From positions 24,541,723 through 24,605,722 of the forward strand of contig NC_135556.1 in assembly GCF_964340395.1 (NCBI RefSeq): a stretch of 64,000 nucleotides of DNA. The letters are read 5' to 3'. Of the stretch, positions 51,083 to 62,792 are shown in pieces (position 1 is the first letter of the stretch; each line of letters begins with the position of its first letter). The notes under the pieces are model-generated. The model was given only the letters and a program-made list of their open reading frames with translations. It made no database searches and was not told the DNA's origin. This DNA comes from Glandiceps talaboti (taxonomy: Eukaryota > Hemichordata > Enteropneusta > Spengelidae). Position numbers and translations under genes: made by a program.

Positions 51083-54000
51083 TGTTGTATACGGCAGAAG
51101 CTTGTATGCAGAAAATTGTAAAATTTGTAATTATTAATGTTGATGTCTAAATATTTAAAGGTTATAAATTTTTGATAACAGTGAGTGAGAAAACAGGAAA
51201 TGATCAAAGTTGACTTTAACTTAATTAATAATAGATCATAGATCTTGGAGCGGAATAGATTTAACAAAATCAATAACAAAACATTTAATTTGTCTTTACA
51301 CATTGATTGAGTTTGATTCTCACACATTGTCTGATTAGGTTTGCATGCATGGATTATTGATGCAGACAATATATATGCAAATAAACCTCAATATACCTCA
51401 CGCAAGCCTAGTTGAACACATTCAATAACACATAAAAATAATATGGGATTTATGCCCTTGTCGTTCCACATCACAACAACCTGACCCTACATCTCTGGGT
51501 CTGCAGTACTCAATATATTGATCAAAATGTTACCATTATTTTCCCTGACTATTTTCTATTATACTTGTAGAGGTATAATTCTACTAGTCCCCAAAGTTTT
51601 CTTCATTTAGCTAGGAAATACTCATATTTTCTCTATTGACACGTAGTGACAAGGCCCCTTAGATCTCTTATATTTTCCTTGGCTGAACAAAGAAAAATAT
51701 TGGTGAAAGACATCACATTACCTAAATATAATTCAATTTATGTTATGATAAAGTCCAGTGAAAACAAGAAGTGCTATTCATTTGAAAACTTCCATTTTTT
51801 CAGTACACAGGAGATTTATTTATTGTATATATTATTTGTTGACACTTGACAGACCTCAACAGCATGCAGACATTGTAATAACCCACAAAGAACCAGTCCA
51901 CTGTTGCCGATATAACGATAGCTTTAAACAAGTGGTTACGTGTTCTGATGGTTCGGTAAGTACACACACTTTTCTTGTCCCTCAGTTAAGGACCTGACTT
52001 CCCTATTTTTCTGTCACGTAGACTGGTCCATTTATTCAGGTTACTACAAGGGTCTCTGACATGAGTCTTCAAGAATCTTTGTGGAATAAATTGTTTCAGC
52101 ATTGTCATGAAAATTGGTTAACTTACTTCACACACATGCAAGTATACTCATACATACACGAGTATACACACATTTACATACAAGTAATCGATATATTTAA
52201 TGAGAAATTATTATAGATACTTGATTTCCTTTTGAATTGATAGAAGATGATCGAATGAATATATTTGAATAAAACAATATATTAGAAATGAATGAATGAA
52301 TGAATGAACTAGAATAGTTCATTAACACTAGAAATTTGGATGTATAGGTCAAAGGTTACTATAACTCAATGTTTCTTTCTAACCATAAAAACTTAAATTT
52401 GGAATCCTGTCATTGTAAAATGTCTGCAATACATGAGGGATTCATTCTGTAGCATTGACATGGATCTGCTATTTCCTCCATACAGGCTGTCAAATTATGG
52501 GAATTTGAAACTGGCAAACCAGTCTTTGAATTCTCCCAAGCACACGGTGATAATGCAATAACAGCAATGCAGTTTGACAACACTGGACGACGACTTATCA
52601 CTGGTGGGAGAGATGGAAAACTAAAAGTGTGGAATTATAACAACGGTCACTGCCTTAAAACATTAGAAAAAGGTAAGAAGTATGGACATAGAAATCACAA
52701 GGTAAACATATATCTGTAAACTTCATCATGGTTTTGTTATTACTTCAAAACCAAAATCTTGACAGTAAATCACATTTATGGATCTTTCCTTTGATTACAA
52801 ATCAAAATCAAAATAAAGTTTGTAAGAATACAAATCTTTTTTTGCATCCCTATTTTGGTGTGAAATGTAGCAAATCACTATTTTGATGTGAAATACACCA
52901 ATGCTATGTGGCATATGTAAGTTTACATTTCATATCTAAATGAATTCCAATATTCCATGGTTTGTTTTTGTCTGTTATACTTATCACATCTTCATGAATT
53001 CTAATATTTTTATGATTTTTATGTCTTTTGTTCTTTCTTTCTGTCAATAGAAGATGATGATGAAGAAGTAACCAGCATCAATTATGTTGAGATGAATAAG
53101 AATCGTTACATCATCTCAGTAGGCTGGGATCGACGAATTAATATATTTACTGATTCCAATGACGACTTTCATCATGTACATAAACCACTACCAAAGTGGT
53201 CTGATGATCTGGTGAGTTTCTTGGATCAGGTTGTACTGTAGTTTTATGAAACCAAAACTCTGCCTCATAAATATCAAATCAATAAACAAAGTTAGCAGAA
53301 TGCTTTGATTAGTTGAGAATGTAACCAACTTTTATCCTGAAACACAGTGAGAACATAGTACATGTACTCATCTATCACAGCCCTCACTTCTTGTCCAAAA
53401 ACTGTCTTTGAATAGCACTCCTAGTGGTCAAACTAGTCAATCTTTTGTTTTTCCGATAACCAAATCATAGTATTTTTCATTTATCAGTAACATTATTACT
53501 ATGAAGGCAACTTTCTCTGAATACATAGTCTCCTATAGATATCACAAACAATGATTTTGTATACCATTTAAATTACATAACATACTTTCATTTTCACATT
53601 TCAGAAAAATGGACACAAAGAAGACATATTATCGCTGGCATCTTGCCCTCCAAATCTCCTTGCCAGTTCCAGTTATGATGGTGAAGTGATTGTATGGAAC
53701 CTTGTATCAGGACATATATACTGTCATCTCTTATCAAGAGCTCAACCAGAGAATTACCAGGCTTGTTCTTGTAAGTAGACAAGAAAGAGATCTGGTTTTA
53801 CTTGTCCCAATGTATGATAATTTACATTCAATAGCTGTCAGTTAGTATAGCTGCTAGGCCCTTGGGTTAACCTGATTTTACTGCAAAAGTGACCAAAGGT
53901 CGCCACTGAGGGCGTCTTGACAGATATACGCATCACCTTTCAGCATTATTTTGTGCAATCCTAATGTGCAGATCTAAGGTTTTACTACAAGACTGCTAGT

Positions 54001-57000
54001 CATTCAGTTTACCAAACTTAGTCCTTAGTAAGAGTTGTAAAGTAATTCCATCATACTGTGCACATTTGTTTCAAATTCAACTGTTGTAACAAGTTAATAC
54101 ATGTACTATTCTATATTTTGAAATATGTGTTGAAATCAAAATTGCTAGTGTTTCTTATTCATCCAGCAACATTTATAAATTTTCACCTGACTTTTCCTTT
54201 AGTCACTTTTGTGTTGTGTTATTTCACAGTGGATGGTGATAATAGCATATGTAAACTGCTGTTCATTGACTCCAGGGTGACAAATAAACACAGTGCCCAA
54301 CTTATTGCCAGTGGACCAAGAGGTAAGTTGTTGCCGCTATCAAGTCTTGCTCAATAATACCAAAGACTATCTACACATTCAGCAGGTGGTTGTATACTGC
54401 CCTCTATTGTTTGAAATCAGAGAGGCTGATATGGCTCTAGAACAGTGCTGTAATTAATGTAACAACTTGTTTAGTAATGTTCATTTATGATTTGATAATA
54501 CTGATATGAAAATTGAAATAATTCTATATAAAGCCTTAGTAGCTGTGACTGGAACAAAATTTGTCGTAATTTTGATTCATATTTTCAAGTTTTTAAGTCA
54601 TCCATTCTATTATTAATATATATAAAAATGCATTAAAAATACAACTGGTATTGACTGTATTCTTTTCCTTCTAGCCTGTCTTCATTTCTGGAATGTATAT
54701 CATGGTGGGGGACTCTTTGCATATTTCCCAGGGGTAAGTTATATTTATTTATCCTTAGACTTGATTTAACTATCATTAATAGTATATCCTTCTTATCTGA
54801 TATTTGTATACAGTTAGGCAAGACAAAGCTCCAGTCATGAACCAAATACATGTGTATATGACATCAATGGAGACTGTACATGACCTTTGACCTAATAGCA
54901 GAAAGGAATTTCAGAGTTTTGATTTAATGCTACTAATTAAGATATACATTGGATTTACTCAAGCTTGACCATTGTCATGTGACCATTTATTATGTGAGTT
55001 AGATTTTCCCTGTAATTATTTTCTGTTTTTTTTTTATTTTAGTCACATGATTCCAAAGCAGCAATCAGCTCTATGGTCATCAATAGCGATGGGACACTAC
55101 TCTTTACTGCTGATGCAATAGGTATGTAGTAATTCAATACACTTTAGTGGTTTTATAGTAGTAGCAATGGTGCTAAGATATGTATTACAAATGTTCTAAA
55201 ATCACAGAAAAATGATCATACACACAAGCACTAAATTTGCCTTTTTTATGTGTTTTTTTTAAGTCGGTCATTTTTTAACATTATTATGTCATTCATATTT
55301 GTTGGTATGCTGTTTTTTTTTGGCCAATTATGAAGTTTATTCAAATTTGGTTCTTTTCTGTACTTCTATCATCATTTGTGTTCAAGTTTGTTTGTTTGTT
55401 TGCACAAGTACATGAATAATATCTTATTTTAAAATTATTGTAACATGGATCAAAATTTATATTAACTACAGATAAATGACATACATATTTCTACTTTATT
55501 ACAGGGTATATTCGATCTTGGAATGTTGATGGGTATGCTCTGAATGGACCAGAAACACAGCCACCTGAATGTGAGTAAAGAAACAGTTAGAAAATAAACA
55601 AACAAGCCTTGCTGTATTTCAAGATAAATTCTTTTATATATTCATCTCCCATAGTTTTGTTGTATTTCATCCATATACAGAATGTATTCCATTTGATGTT
55701 TGCAACCCATATCATCGTACTTGATAGAATAATGAAACACAAATATCAAGTATTTCTAAATTAATCAAACAATGTTATTTCTTTAGTGATATAATCTGCA
55801 ATAAAGTTTTCTGTTCAAAGGAATGGGATTCTTTATTCAAACTGAAAACTTGTTGTAAAAATCTTTTTAATAAATAATGGGGAGAAGTAACCATCGTTCT
55901 CAATACAGGTTACATCAAATTAGCAGAGTCTGTAACTTCATGGGCTTGGTGGCTACTTTTGTGCATAGTATAATATGCTAACAATTAATTACTCTACAAA
56001 CATGTACACAAGTTTACTTAATGACCATTTTTCTACTTTTACAGTGATAATAGAATGGAGAGCACACATTCAGAGTGTTACAAGGTAAGTTTCCATAGCA
56101 ACACACAATTCTAATCATAATTGATTTGTAGAATTTTCTTGGGTAATGTGTGGACACTTTTCATACAGTCATTTTCATATAGGTGAAAATAATGTGACGT
56201 GTCTTGTTAATCTAAGAATGATAACCAATCACTTTGAAATATTCCTAATGAGTAGATTGAGTCAATTTCACTATTTATCGTCACCCAAATCAACACTATT
56301 ATCATGTGACTTGATTCCGAATGATTGGCTAACATGTCCTGTTTTTTTTCTGCATACTTTAGTAGCACCCCACTCATTGTATGGTAGGGCTATTCTATTA
56401 TTCTTTGAAATAGGGGTGAAAGATTAATTTCATGTCAATTATTTTACAGCATGGATTTGGTTGAAGAGAATGGCTTGATTCTGACATCATCCTTGGACTG
56501 TACTGTCAGACTTTGGACCATTGAGGGTGAATATGTAGGTAAGTAATATGGAACTCAGACACCATCCTGTTTTAGTTTCTATACAGACGGAGTGAAAGCC
56601 TTTTTGGATCATTTTGTTATATCAAAGAAAAATCCACCTATTAATGACCCCCCCCCCCAAAAAAAAACAAAAACCCACAGATACACATATTCACACCCTC
56701 CCTCAACAAAAGAAACTGACCAATCCCTTAATTAATGTACACAAAGTAAATAAGTCATCATGTTGTCAAACTTTAATATCCAATCTACCTTTTACAGGTA
56801 CATTTGGTCAGCAGGAATCATGGGATATTTACAACAGAGCCACATACTTACACCCAATGGTACCATATGACGTACTAGTAGATCCACAAAGTCTACCTTC
56901 CCATCCAGTGCTGGATGGAAAAACTACAGCAGCTCAAGTTATCCATGCTGACTCACTGGAAAACGGAGAGGATGGATCAGAAGAAGAGGAGGAAGAAGAG

Positions 57001-58167
57001 GAGGAGGAGGAAGAGAGGAAGGTAAGGAAAACAGTGTACTGTTAATACCTATTTACAAGAAATGGAATAATCCATAGGAGAGACATCATTGGACTGAACC
57101 AAATATAGATGAAATTAGGAATTTATGAGGTTGAACTTAAAGAAAGAAAGCTGACTGATGAGGAATGTTGAAGCTTTGAAATTCATAAATATGCCAGAGA
57201 TATCCAAAAAACAAAAGATTCTATAGTTTGGCCAATAGGAGTGCTGTTCGGAAGTTACCTTTTGGCAGAAGTGAGGGCCATCATAGTTACATAGCCTCCT
57301 TTGGAAAATATTCTAGTTTCCCAGTGTTTCCCAGCAAAGTTAATGTCATCAGCAACCCAGTCAAAGTATTCTGCTCGCTTTGGCTTTGCTTCTGACCAAG
57401 CAATTTGTAACTCAAGGAGTTGTTTTAGCTATATTTTGTTGACTGTGTCATATACTGCCATGTGATATGATGTAAATGTGGTGTAATACTACATGCATTA
57501 TAACCTGGACTTAATGTTTATATCAAATTTAACCTTACAGAATGAGAATGCTGTTAATATCACCAACTATCTTGGCATGAAAACTCAATTTGTATATGAT
57601 GATGATATGATACAGGAAGAACTCAAAGCTAAGCCTTATACTGGTGGAAGAGGCAAGAGGTAATGTTGTCTTTTATAGTCTCAAAGTATTATGTGTACTT
57701 TTCATTTATTCAGCAATATTGTTTTAAAATATCAGCGCTATACTGTTATAATTTGATACCAACATTGGTGTATAATAACTATGTTATAGTTCAGGAGGTT
57801 ACTGGCCAGACTGAATGTCATAAATCCTGTATATTGAGTATGACTAGATGGCGGCCATTTTGAATACTCTACATATTACAGTTATGTCATGTGATGTGAT
57901 CTCAACCAATAGCAGTGCTTAGACAAGAAAAGGTTCACTTACCAGTGTAAAAACCAACTCAGTACTTACCACAATATTCATGGTGTTGTTTTACATTTTG
58001 ACAGACTTCGACACGAGAAGCTGAAACCCCGTCCAAAAGACCGTGGTGGACCTAATGCCTATCAGAATCTAAAATGTTTTGACCTCGATGATACGCCTCC
58101 CCCATCAGCTAAACCAAGACATCGAGAAAAAGCAGACCCATTTGACTTTGGAAACGAATACTTATAA
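35827..58167 (+). CDS. EF-hand and WD40-repeat protein of the WDR49/EFCAB8/WDY family, 26 exons
   Basis: Exons end at 35892, then 39901-39954, 40311-40391, 40913-40978, 41940-42110, 42605-42664, 43166-43254, 43538-43630, 43937-44029, 44569-44762, 45221-45476, 47757-47862, 49127-49278, 51853-51955, 52486-52672, 53051-53211, 53605-53770, 54230-54322, 54675-54733, 55043-55121, 55505-55570, 56045-56084, 56450-56538, 56798-57021, 57541-57659, 58005-58167. Every intron is GT...AG and all phases agree: 3030 nt, 1009 aa. A degenerate EF-hand pair (about residues 40-90) precedes about twelve WD40 repeats, then an acidic Glu run and a basic tail. Relatives in animals combine EF-hands with two WD40 propellers; several are testis- or cilium-associated, so a scaffold role in cilia or sperm is inferred, not shown. 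The start is uncertain: the Met at 35827 is the first after an in-frame stop, but a splice acceptor with a CTAAC branch site ends at 35866, and upstream exons (16.8-18.4 or 32.1 kb) may supply the real N-terminus. Whether it is closest to WDR49, EFCAB8 or WDY is unresolved. Confidence 0.88.
36691..36909. repeat. Minisatellite, 46-bp unit, nearly five copies
   Basis: Units beginning TTTAGAAGTCTGATAGGACT and ending CTTACAGTGG follow each other with only a few substitutions (AAGTC/AAGCC, CACGAC/CATGAC). It lies in the first intron of the EF-hand/WD40 gene as modelled. Confidence 0.93.
37700..38938 (+). mobile_element. 5'-truncated non-LTR retrotransposon (LINE, CR1/Jockey-like clade) reverse transcriptase
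   Basis: The plus-strand frame encodes the core of a LINE reverse transcriptase: [20 protein letters not shown], then [21 protein letters not shown], the catalytic FADD box and a long thumb/C-terminal region ending in a stop at about 38672. One in-frame stop codon (TGA at about 37892-37894) interrupts the frame between the GVPQGS and FADD boxes; the rest reads open. The 5' part of the RT, any endonuclease and ORF1 are absent, so it is a typical 5'-truncated copy. The 3' UTR ends in a small hairpin (CATTTATGGATGCATTGACC region) and a TCAAA pentamer tail (about 38898-38938), the 3' structure seen in several CR1/L2-type families. It sits in sense orientation in an intron of the EF-hand/WD40 gene. 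Clade assignment is approximate. Confidence 0.88.
38939..39900. other. Remainder of the intron before the first EF-hand exon
   Basis: No exon or element recognised. Ends in the TGATTTACAG acceptor of the exon at 39901. Confidence 0.5.
39901..42110 (+). other. EF-hand module of the WD40 protein (four phase-0 exons)
   Basis: The exons at 39901, 40311, 40913 and 41940 all begin and end in phase 0. They encode helix [14 protein letters not shown], loop [12 protein letters not shown] and helix [11 protein letters not shown], then helix [11 protein letters not shown], loop [12 protein letters not shown] and helix [13 protein letters not shown]. Loop 1 keeps Asp-1, Ser-3, Thr-5, Thr-7, Asp-11 and Glu-12 but lacks the Gly usual at position 6. 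Loop 2 has Leu at position 3, so calcium binding there is doubtful. Uniform phase-0 boundaries mean any of these exons could be skipped without shifting the frame. Confidence 0.8.
42336..42430. repeat. (CTGT)n microsatellite in an intron
   Basis: Uninterrupted or lightly interrupted CTGT/CTTGT units between the exons at 41940 and 42605. Confidence 0.9.
44309..44522. repeat. Decoy copy of an exon start followed by (GTCT)n and (TG)n
   Basis: TGTGTTCAGAACATGGACTA at 44313-44332 closely resembles the true acceptor and exon start at 44561-44582 (ATCTTCAGAACATGGAAGAA). It is followed directly by (GTCT)n (44349-44422) and (TG)n (about 44441-44522). Only the second site keeps the WD40 protein's frame. 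Confidence 0.65.
45477..47756. other. Intron with short direct duplications
   Basis: No exon recognised. Three local duplications are visible: GTGAAGTCACCAACTGTTA and its partner near 45890 and 45940, a CAGTTGAACCTTGA pair near 46578 and 46610, and an AAAGTTAATTTCCT pair near 47207 and 47258. Confidence 0.5.
49728..50737. mobile_element. Non-autonomous DNA transposon with TAA target duplication (PIF/Harbinger-like)
   Basis: Ends are inverted: GGCC, an A-run, then TCTGGTTCTGGTCAG at the left, mirrored at the right by CTGACCAGAACCAGA, a T-run and GGCC. TAA flanks both sides, a 3-bp duplication of the TWA type used by PIF/Harbinger elements. The 1,010-bp interior is strikingly CpG-rich against the AT-rich intron, with GCGCGCG just inside each end, which suggests a recent arrival. 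It contains a hairpin at about 50216-50275 (arms GATGTTCGACACGTCTTTCC and its near mirror) and a 46-codon frame (50054-50194). No DDE transposase or Myb-like protein is visible. Superfamily placement rests on the target duplication only. Confidence 0.75.
50957..51082. repeat. (TATG)n-(TG)n compound microsatellite
   Basis: TATG units to about 50998, TG to about 51070, then TATG again. Intronic. The long frames on both strands across it are spurious. Confidence 0.95.
51853..56538 (+). other. Second WD40 block
   Basis: Exons from 51853 to 56538 encode further blades: [82 protein letters not shown] and [15 protein letters not shown]. Seven such strands fit one propeller. The DEDD-like acidic stretch at the 53051 exon start (EDDDEEV) is a surface loop. 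Confidence 0.7.
56798..58167 (+). other. C-terminal tail: conserved block, Glu run, basic end
   Basis: After the last blade the protein has [18 protein letters not shown] and [13 protein letters not shown], then an acidic segment with twelve consecutive Glu encoded by GAA/GAG (about 56980-57015). The exon at 57541 gives [17 protein letters not shown]; the last exon is Lys/Arg/Pro-rich and ends DFGNEYL. The Glu run is a purine-rich trinucleotide tract, so its length may vary between individuals. Confidence 0.75.
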
Positions 58168-58417
58168 ACTGATTACCATGACAACAGAAGTGGATGATGA
58201 ATTGAATTATATGATCATGTTGAATTGCAAGAAAAGATTGATTTGTACCAAGAAACTTACGATAATGTATGTCTTACCCGATCTTTTCTGTCAGACAGTT
58301 GGGGTGCCTTGAAACAGACAGGGGTAGCTTTGAAACAGAGAATTTGAAGTTTACATTGTATATATTTGCAAACTATTATTTTGAAGGATACTGAAACTTA
58401 GGTATTTGATTAAAAGT

Positions 58418-58423
58418 AATAAA
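58418..58423 (+). terminator. Poly(A) signal of the EF-hand/WD40 gene
   Basis: Canonical AATAAA about 250 bases after the stop codon at 58167, followed by A-rich DNA. Confidence 0.55.
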
Positions 58424-58569
58424 AAAACATGTACTTATTATATCTGTAAATTAAAAAGATAAAAGATACTTTTCTTATGTCCGTCCAACAGTCTTTCATG
58501 TTTTCGTCAAACTTTTTACACAAATTTACCTGAAATCATAATATTTAATTTGGTGTGCATATACATTAT

Positions 58570-58623
58570 TGTAGACGTTTGTACCTGAATATGAGATGTA
58601 GACGTTTGTACCTGAATATGAGA
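58570..58623. repeat. 27-bp perfect tandem duplication
   Basis: TGTAGACGTTTGTACCTGAA plus seven bases occurs twice in direct succession without a difference. Confidence 0.9.
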
Positions 58624-58879
58624 TGTAGAATTATTTGAAAGGATTAGATGGAGAAACCTGTCATAGAGTATACTTACATATCTGACAGCAAGATAACAAA
58701 TGATTTGACAATGGAGTCTAATTTACATATAGAATGACTTACACCTCTGTCAGAATAGATCTTATGTTTTACAAATTACAATCCATTGACAACCATGAGA
58801 GTTCATATTGACAACATTTCTTGAGCACTGTGAGGGATTCTGGGTGTTGTCTAACAGCAGATCTGGCTTGATTCATTAT

Positions 58880-59292
58880 ATTTGCATAAAGTCAGAACAA
58901 GTTTGTGATATATACATTAAAGTTGTAGCTGGTTCTTAACATTTGCATAAAGTTAGAAGTGGTCCTTAACATTTGCATAAAGTTAGAACTGGTCCTTAAC
59001 ATTTGCATAAAGTTAGAAGTGGTCCTTAACATTTGCATAAAGTTATAGCTGGTTCTTAACATTTGCATAAAGTTATAGCAGGTTCTTAACATTTGCATAA
59101 AGTTATAGCTGGTTCTTAACATTTGCATAAAGTTAGAAGTGGTCCTTAACATTTGCATAAAGTTAGAAGTGGTCCTTAACATTTGCATAAAGTTATAGCT
59201 GGTTCTTAACATTTGCATAAAGTTATAGCAGGTTCTTAACATTTGCATAAAGTTATGGCTGGTTCTTAACATTTGCATAAAGTTAGAACTGT
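58880..59292. repeat. 30-bp satellite with an octamer site in each unit, thirteen copies
   Basis: Each unit contains CTTAACATTTGCATAAAGTT with a variable 10-bp segment (AGAAGTGGTC, AGAACTGGTC, ATAGCTGGTT, ATAGCAGGTT). Units follow each other without spacers. Variant order shows a higher-order pattern, so blocks of several units were copied together. ATTTGCAT in every unit is the reverse complement of the octamer ATGCAAAT. The minus-strand frame across it (an NFMQMLRTSY repeat) is a by-product of the unit being a multiple of three. Confidence 0.93.
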
Positions 59293-59815
59293 TTTGTGTC
59301 ATGACTGCATGTAAGCTGAGATGAACATGATTGAATGTTATTCATTTTGATAGAAAATAGACAATGAGTTACATTGAGGTATTCCTGCAGTTGACCCCCT
59401 CCCCCCCCCCATCTATGTTAAGATCGGTTTCCATAAATGATTGATGATGTTACATTTACCTTTATATTACATCATACAAGTAGGACAGTGTGTTTATATA
59501 CATCTGTATGACACCAACTATTACAGAGGAATTCTAGTCTAAGAACTATAGAAGTACTTTGCATCATTATGTCCCCCAATTATGGACAGTATATAGTTGT
59601 ACAAGATCCTGAGAGTGTCTACATCATGCCAGTCATCAATATATGCTACAAGTTCTCATCTTCATGTTACTAGTTTCTCAATCTTTGCTATAAGTCAAAC
59701 TATAGTATATGTTTTGCTATGTGTGTCATCATAAATGGGATCTCTGTGTATATGTGCAATCCAAAAATAAATGTGATTATACCATGAGTGACTATTTCAG
59801 CTTCATTGTTGTGTA

Positions 59816-59856
<41 letters not shown>

Positions 59857-60016
59857 TGGGGGGGGGGGGCAAACTTGGAAGGATGTACAGGAGTAAATCT
59901 TGTAAAATGCCAAGTTTTTAGTCCTGAGTAGCCACTGTAGACGTAAATGGTTTCTGTGAATGATTTGTTTTAGCACAGCTGAGTAGTGCTATAGGTGTCA
60001 CAAAATGTGTGTGTGT
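59293..60016. other. Downstream intergenic DNA
   Basis: No gene seen. Contains a C-run near 59395-59410 and a (TG)n tract with a G-run at about 59813-59868. Confidence 0.5.
59813..59868. repeat. (TG)n with adjacent poly-G
   Basis: About eighteen TG dinucleotides followed by a G-run. Confidence 0.9.
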
Positions 60017-61008
60017 GTGTCATCATTTTCTAAAAATCGGCAGGCTCAATTGTAATGAAATTTGGAATATATAATCTTTAGGGTAATGGCTAGACCTGAT
60101 TAGGTTTTGAGCAAGATCTGTTAATGTTTAATTAGAGAAATTTGCATATTGATGAAATCAACTAATTAAGCAATATCTTAAGACTGCATACTTCAATTTC
60201 AATATAATTTAGTATATTCGTTAAACATAACATACATTTGTCCTATAAAATTTGTTGATGTACCTTACAGCGTTAATGAATAATTTGCGTAATTAATTAT
60301 TTTTGGTAATTAGGCTATATCTTAAGAATGCATACTTCAAAGTCAATATAATTCAGTACACACATTAACCATAACAATCACATATGTCCTGTAAAGCTTG
60401 TTGATGTACCTTTCAGTGTTAATGAATAATTTGCATAATTAATGATTCTTGGTAATTAGGCTATATCTTAAGAATACATACTTCAATTTCAATATAATTC
60501 AGTACACACTTTAACCATATTAATCGCATATGTTCTGTAAAGCTTGTTGATGTACCTTTCAGTGTTAATGAATAGTTTGCAAAATTAATTGTTTTCGGTA
60601 ATTAGGCTATATCTTAAGACTGCTGTACGGTGCATCAACAAACTTGACAGGACATATGTGTTTTCTTATGGTTAACATATGTACTAAATTATGTTGAATT
60701 TGAAGAATGTATTCTTAAGATATAGCCGAGTTACCAAAAATAATTAATTATGCAAATTATTCATTAACGCTGTAAGATACATCAACGAATTTTATAGGAC
60801 AAATGTATGTTGTTATGTTTAACGAATATACTAAATTATATTGAAATTGCAGTCTTAAGATATTGCGTAATTAGTTGATTTCATTAATATGCAAATTTCT
60901 CTAATTAAACATTAACAGATCTAATCAGGTCTAGCTATTACCCTAAAGATTATATATCCCAAATTTCATTACAATTGAGCCAGCCAATTTTTAGAAAATG
61001 ATGACACA
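60017..61008. mobile_element. Large foldback element with internal tandem repeats
   Basis: The outer ends are inverted (TGTGTCATCATTTTCTAAAA at the left, its mirror at about 60985-61008) and similarity continues inward for several hundred bases, including GACCTGATTAGG and the AATTAGAGAAATTTGCATAT stretch. The left arm contains about three tandem units of roughly 147 bp (starting near 60155, 60311 and 60458 with a CTATATCTTAAGAATGCATA-like start); the right arm contains the inverse of one to two units, so the arms are unequal. It lies between a short (TG)n at the left and (GACA)n at the right. No coding frame. Confidence 0.78.
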
Positions 61009-61040
61009 GATAGACAGACAGACAGACAGACAGACACACC
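61006..61040. repeat. (CAGA)n tract at the foldback element end
   Basis: Six to seven CAGA units directly after the right terminal repeat of 60017-61008. Confidence 0.9.
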
Positions 61041-62792
61041 TTCCCCTTTTAAAAATGAAAGCTTCAAATTTCGTATAATATGGTACATATATCAACAATG
61101 ATAATATGCACCTGTCCTATGAAGTTTGTTGCACTTTTACCTGTAATCAGTATTTTGAATAATGAATGATATTCAGTAATTAAGCAGTATCATGCACTCT
61201 TCAAATTCCGTATAATTTGGCACATACATACTAAGAAAGCATGCTTGTCCAAAAACAAAGTCTGTTACCATAGTTTTTTTTTTGTTTAATGAGTTATTTA
61301 CTTAATTAGTAATTCCCTTACGAGAGGCATTCAGTATAAATCTGGTTTTCTGTTTAATTTGTTGTTGTCAACAATATTATTAATTAACTATGAGTATGGG
61401 TGACTACAATTGACCTTTGTAAGTAGGGCAAGGTCAAGAAAGGTGAAGAAAGCACAAAGTAACTCTAGAATCATCAAAACTATCTACCAAGTACATGTAT
61501 TACATTATCATTTTCCTTGCAGAGAAAATTTCAATTAGGCCTAAAAAAAATTGTTTAATTTTTTATATAATTATATATATATATATTTTTTTCATATGTG
61601 AGTGTCTAGTTCAGGTAGTTAATATGTTTTCCACTGTTTTCCATATGTGTCTGTGTTATTGGTTTCTTCTCACCAGATGTATAGTCATTACAGATTGGAA
61701 GAACAGTTTTATATTGTCTTTTAAAGATAATGTCAGTTTCTGCATCCACTATTTCTTTAATACATAAAACAAAGTTCAGGGTTGGCAGTAAAAAACTAGG
61801 TGGGGGTCAGGTAACTGGAACCAAACACTTATTTTTAGGCCCTAGTACTCCCAGACTTCATAAAGTTATGAAGTGCAACAGAAGATCTTCTTTATTTACT
61901 TTTCATTACAACATTCTTGCTCAGTTGCTGAGCCAGTTATTTCCTTGGTGGTGTAATGAAAATCCTTGTGGTGAATGTTAAATCCATGACGAATTACGCC
62001 CAACCCTTCTGCAACTCCAACACTGCATAAGCCATAAGCAATAGCACCCTTTTACCCCTTACTGCTCTGTGTTTTTGAAGATTATAAGTTTAGCGAGGTG
62101 GGCGCCCTCTCTGTTGAAATATGAAAACAACAACAGCAAAATGCAATATGATCTATATTTGACTATTAAATAGTTCAGATATCAACAGCAAAAAAGTCAC
62201 AAGCCCTTAACCCTCTTTCAGAATGACCAAATACATCTAGTCAATACCAAATGTTGCATTGAATTATTTCAGAAGCAACCATTGAATGACAACAGAAGTA
62301 ATATGCCATGATTATCATGGCTTCACTGCAGTAAGTTCTTCATGAGGTGGGTGACTGGACTGCCAGAGAATGTGTTTGTGAATGCGTTAATCTAAAGAGT
62401 AGGGGTGGTGGCATAAATTCTGCTTCTCCCTTACTTATACATGTACATTCTATGAGGTGGTTCTGATAATAATTTTCAGTGAAATGTGTACCCAAGACAC
62501 ATTCTTACAGCTCAGGTCTGTTAAAATGCCATATATACACACATGTCAACACAAGAGCCAAGTTTGTAAGCAATTGGACTGAACAGAACATACAAACAAT
62601 TGATACATTTAAATCACATAATATTTATTACACCTACATACAGATCAGATGACATAAATATATGTGGTAAACCAATATGGTCAAATTTTCAAGTAAAGTA
62701 GTAGAATACATCAAAATCTAACAATTTTGTTCCCAAGTCTTCATATCATGCAGCTTGTAATAAACATGTATGGTAACTATGGAAACAATTTG
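61041..62792. other. No recognised features
   Basis: AT-rich DNA. Short frames (61495-61767 and 61730-61981) carry no motif and have no splice-site support. Confidence 0.5.

Noticed and set aside
58880-59292. CRISPR-like array of 30-bp repeats
   Set aside because: Repeats are directly adjacent with no spacers, and the genome is clearly eukaryotic.
58892-59302. Minus-strand frame encoding about twelve NFMQMLRTSY-like decapeptides
   Set aside because: It arises because the 30-bp satellite unit is a multiple of three and happens to lack stops on this strand; no splice sites, promoter or protein features support it.
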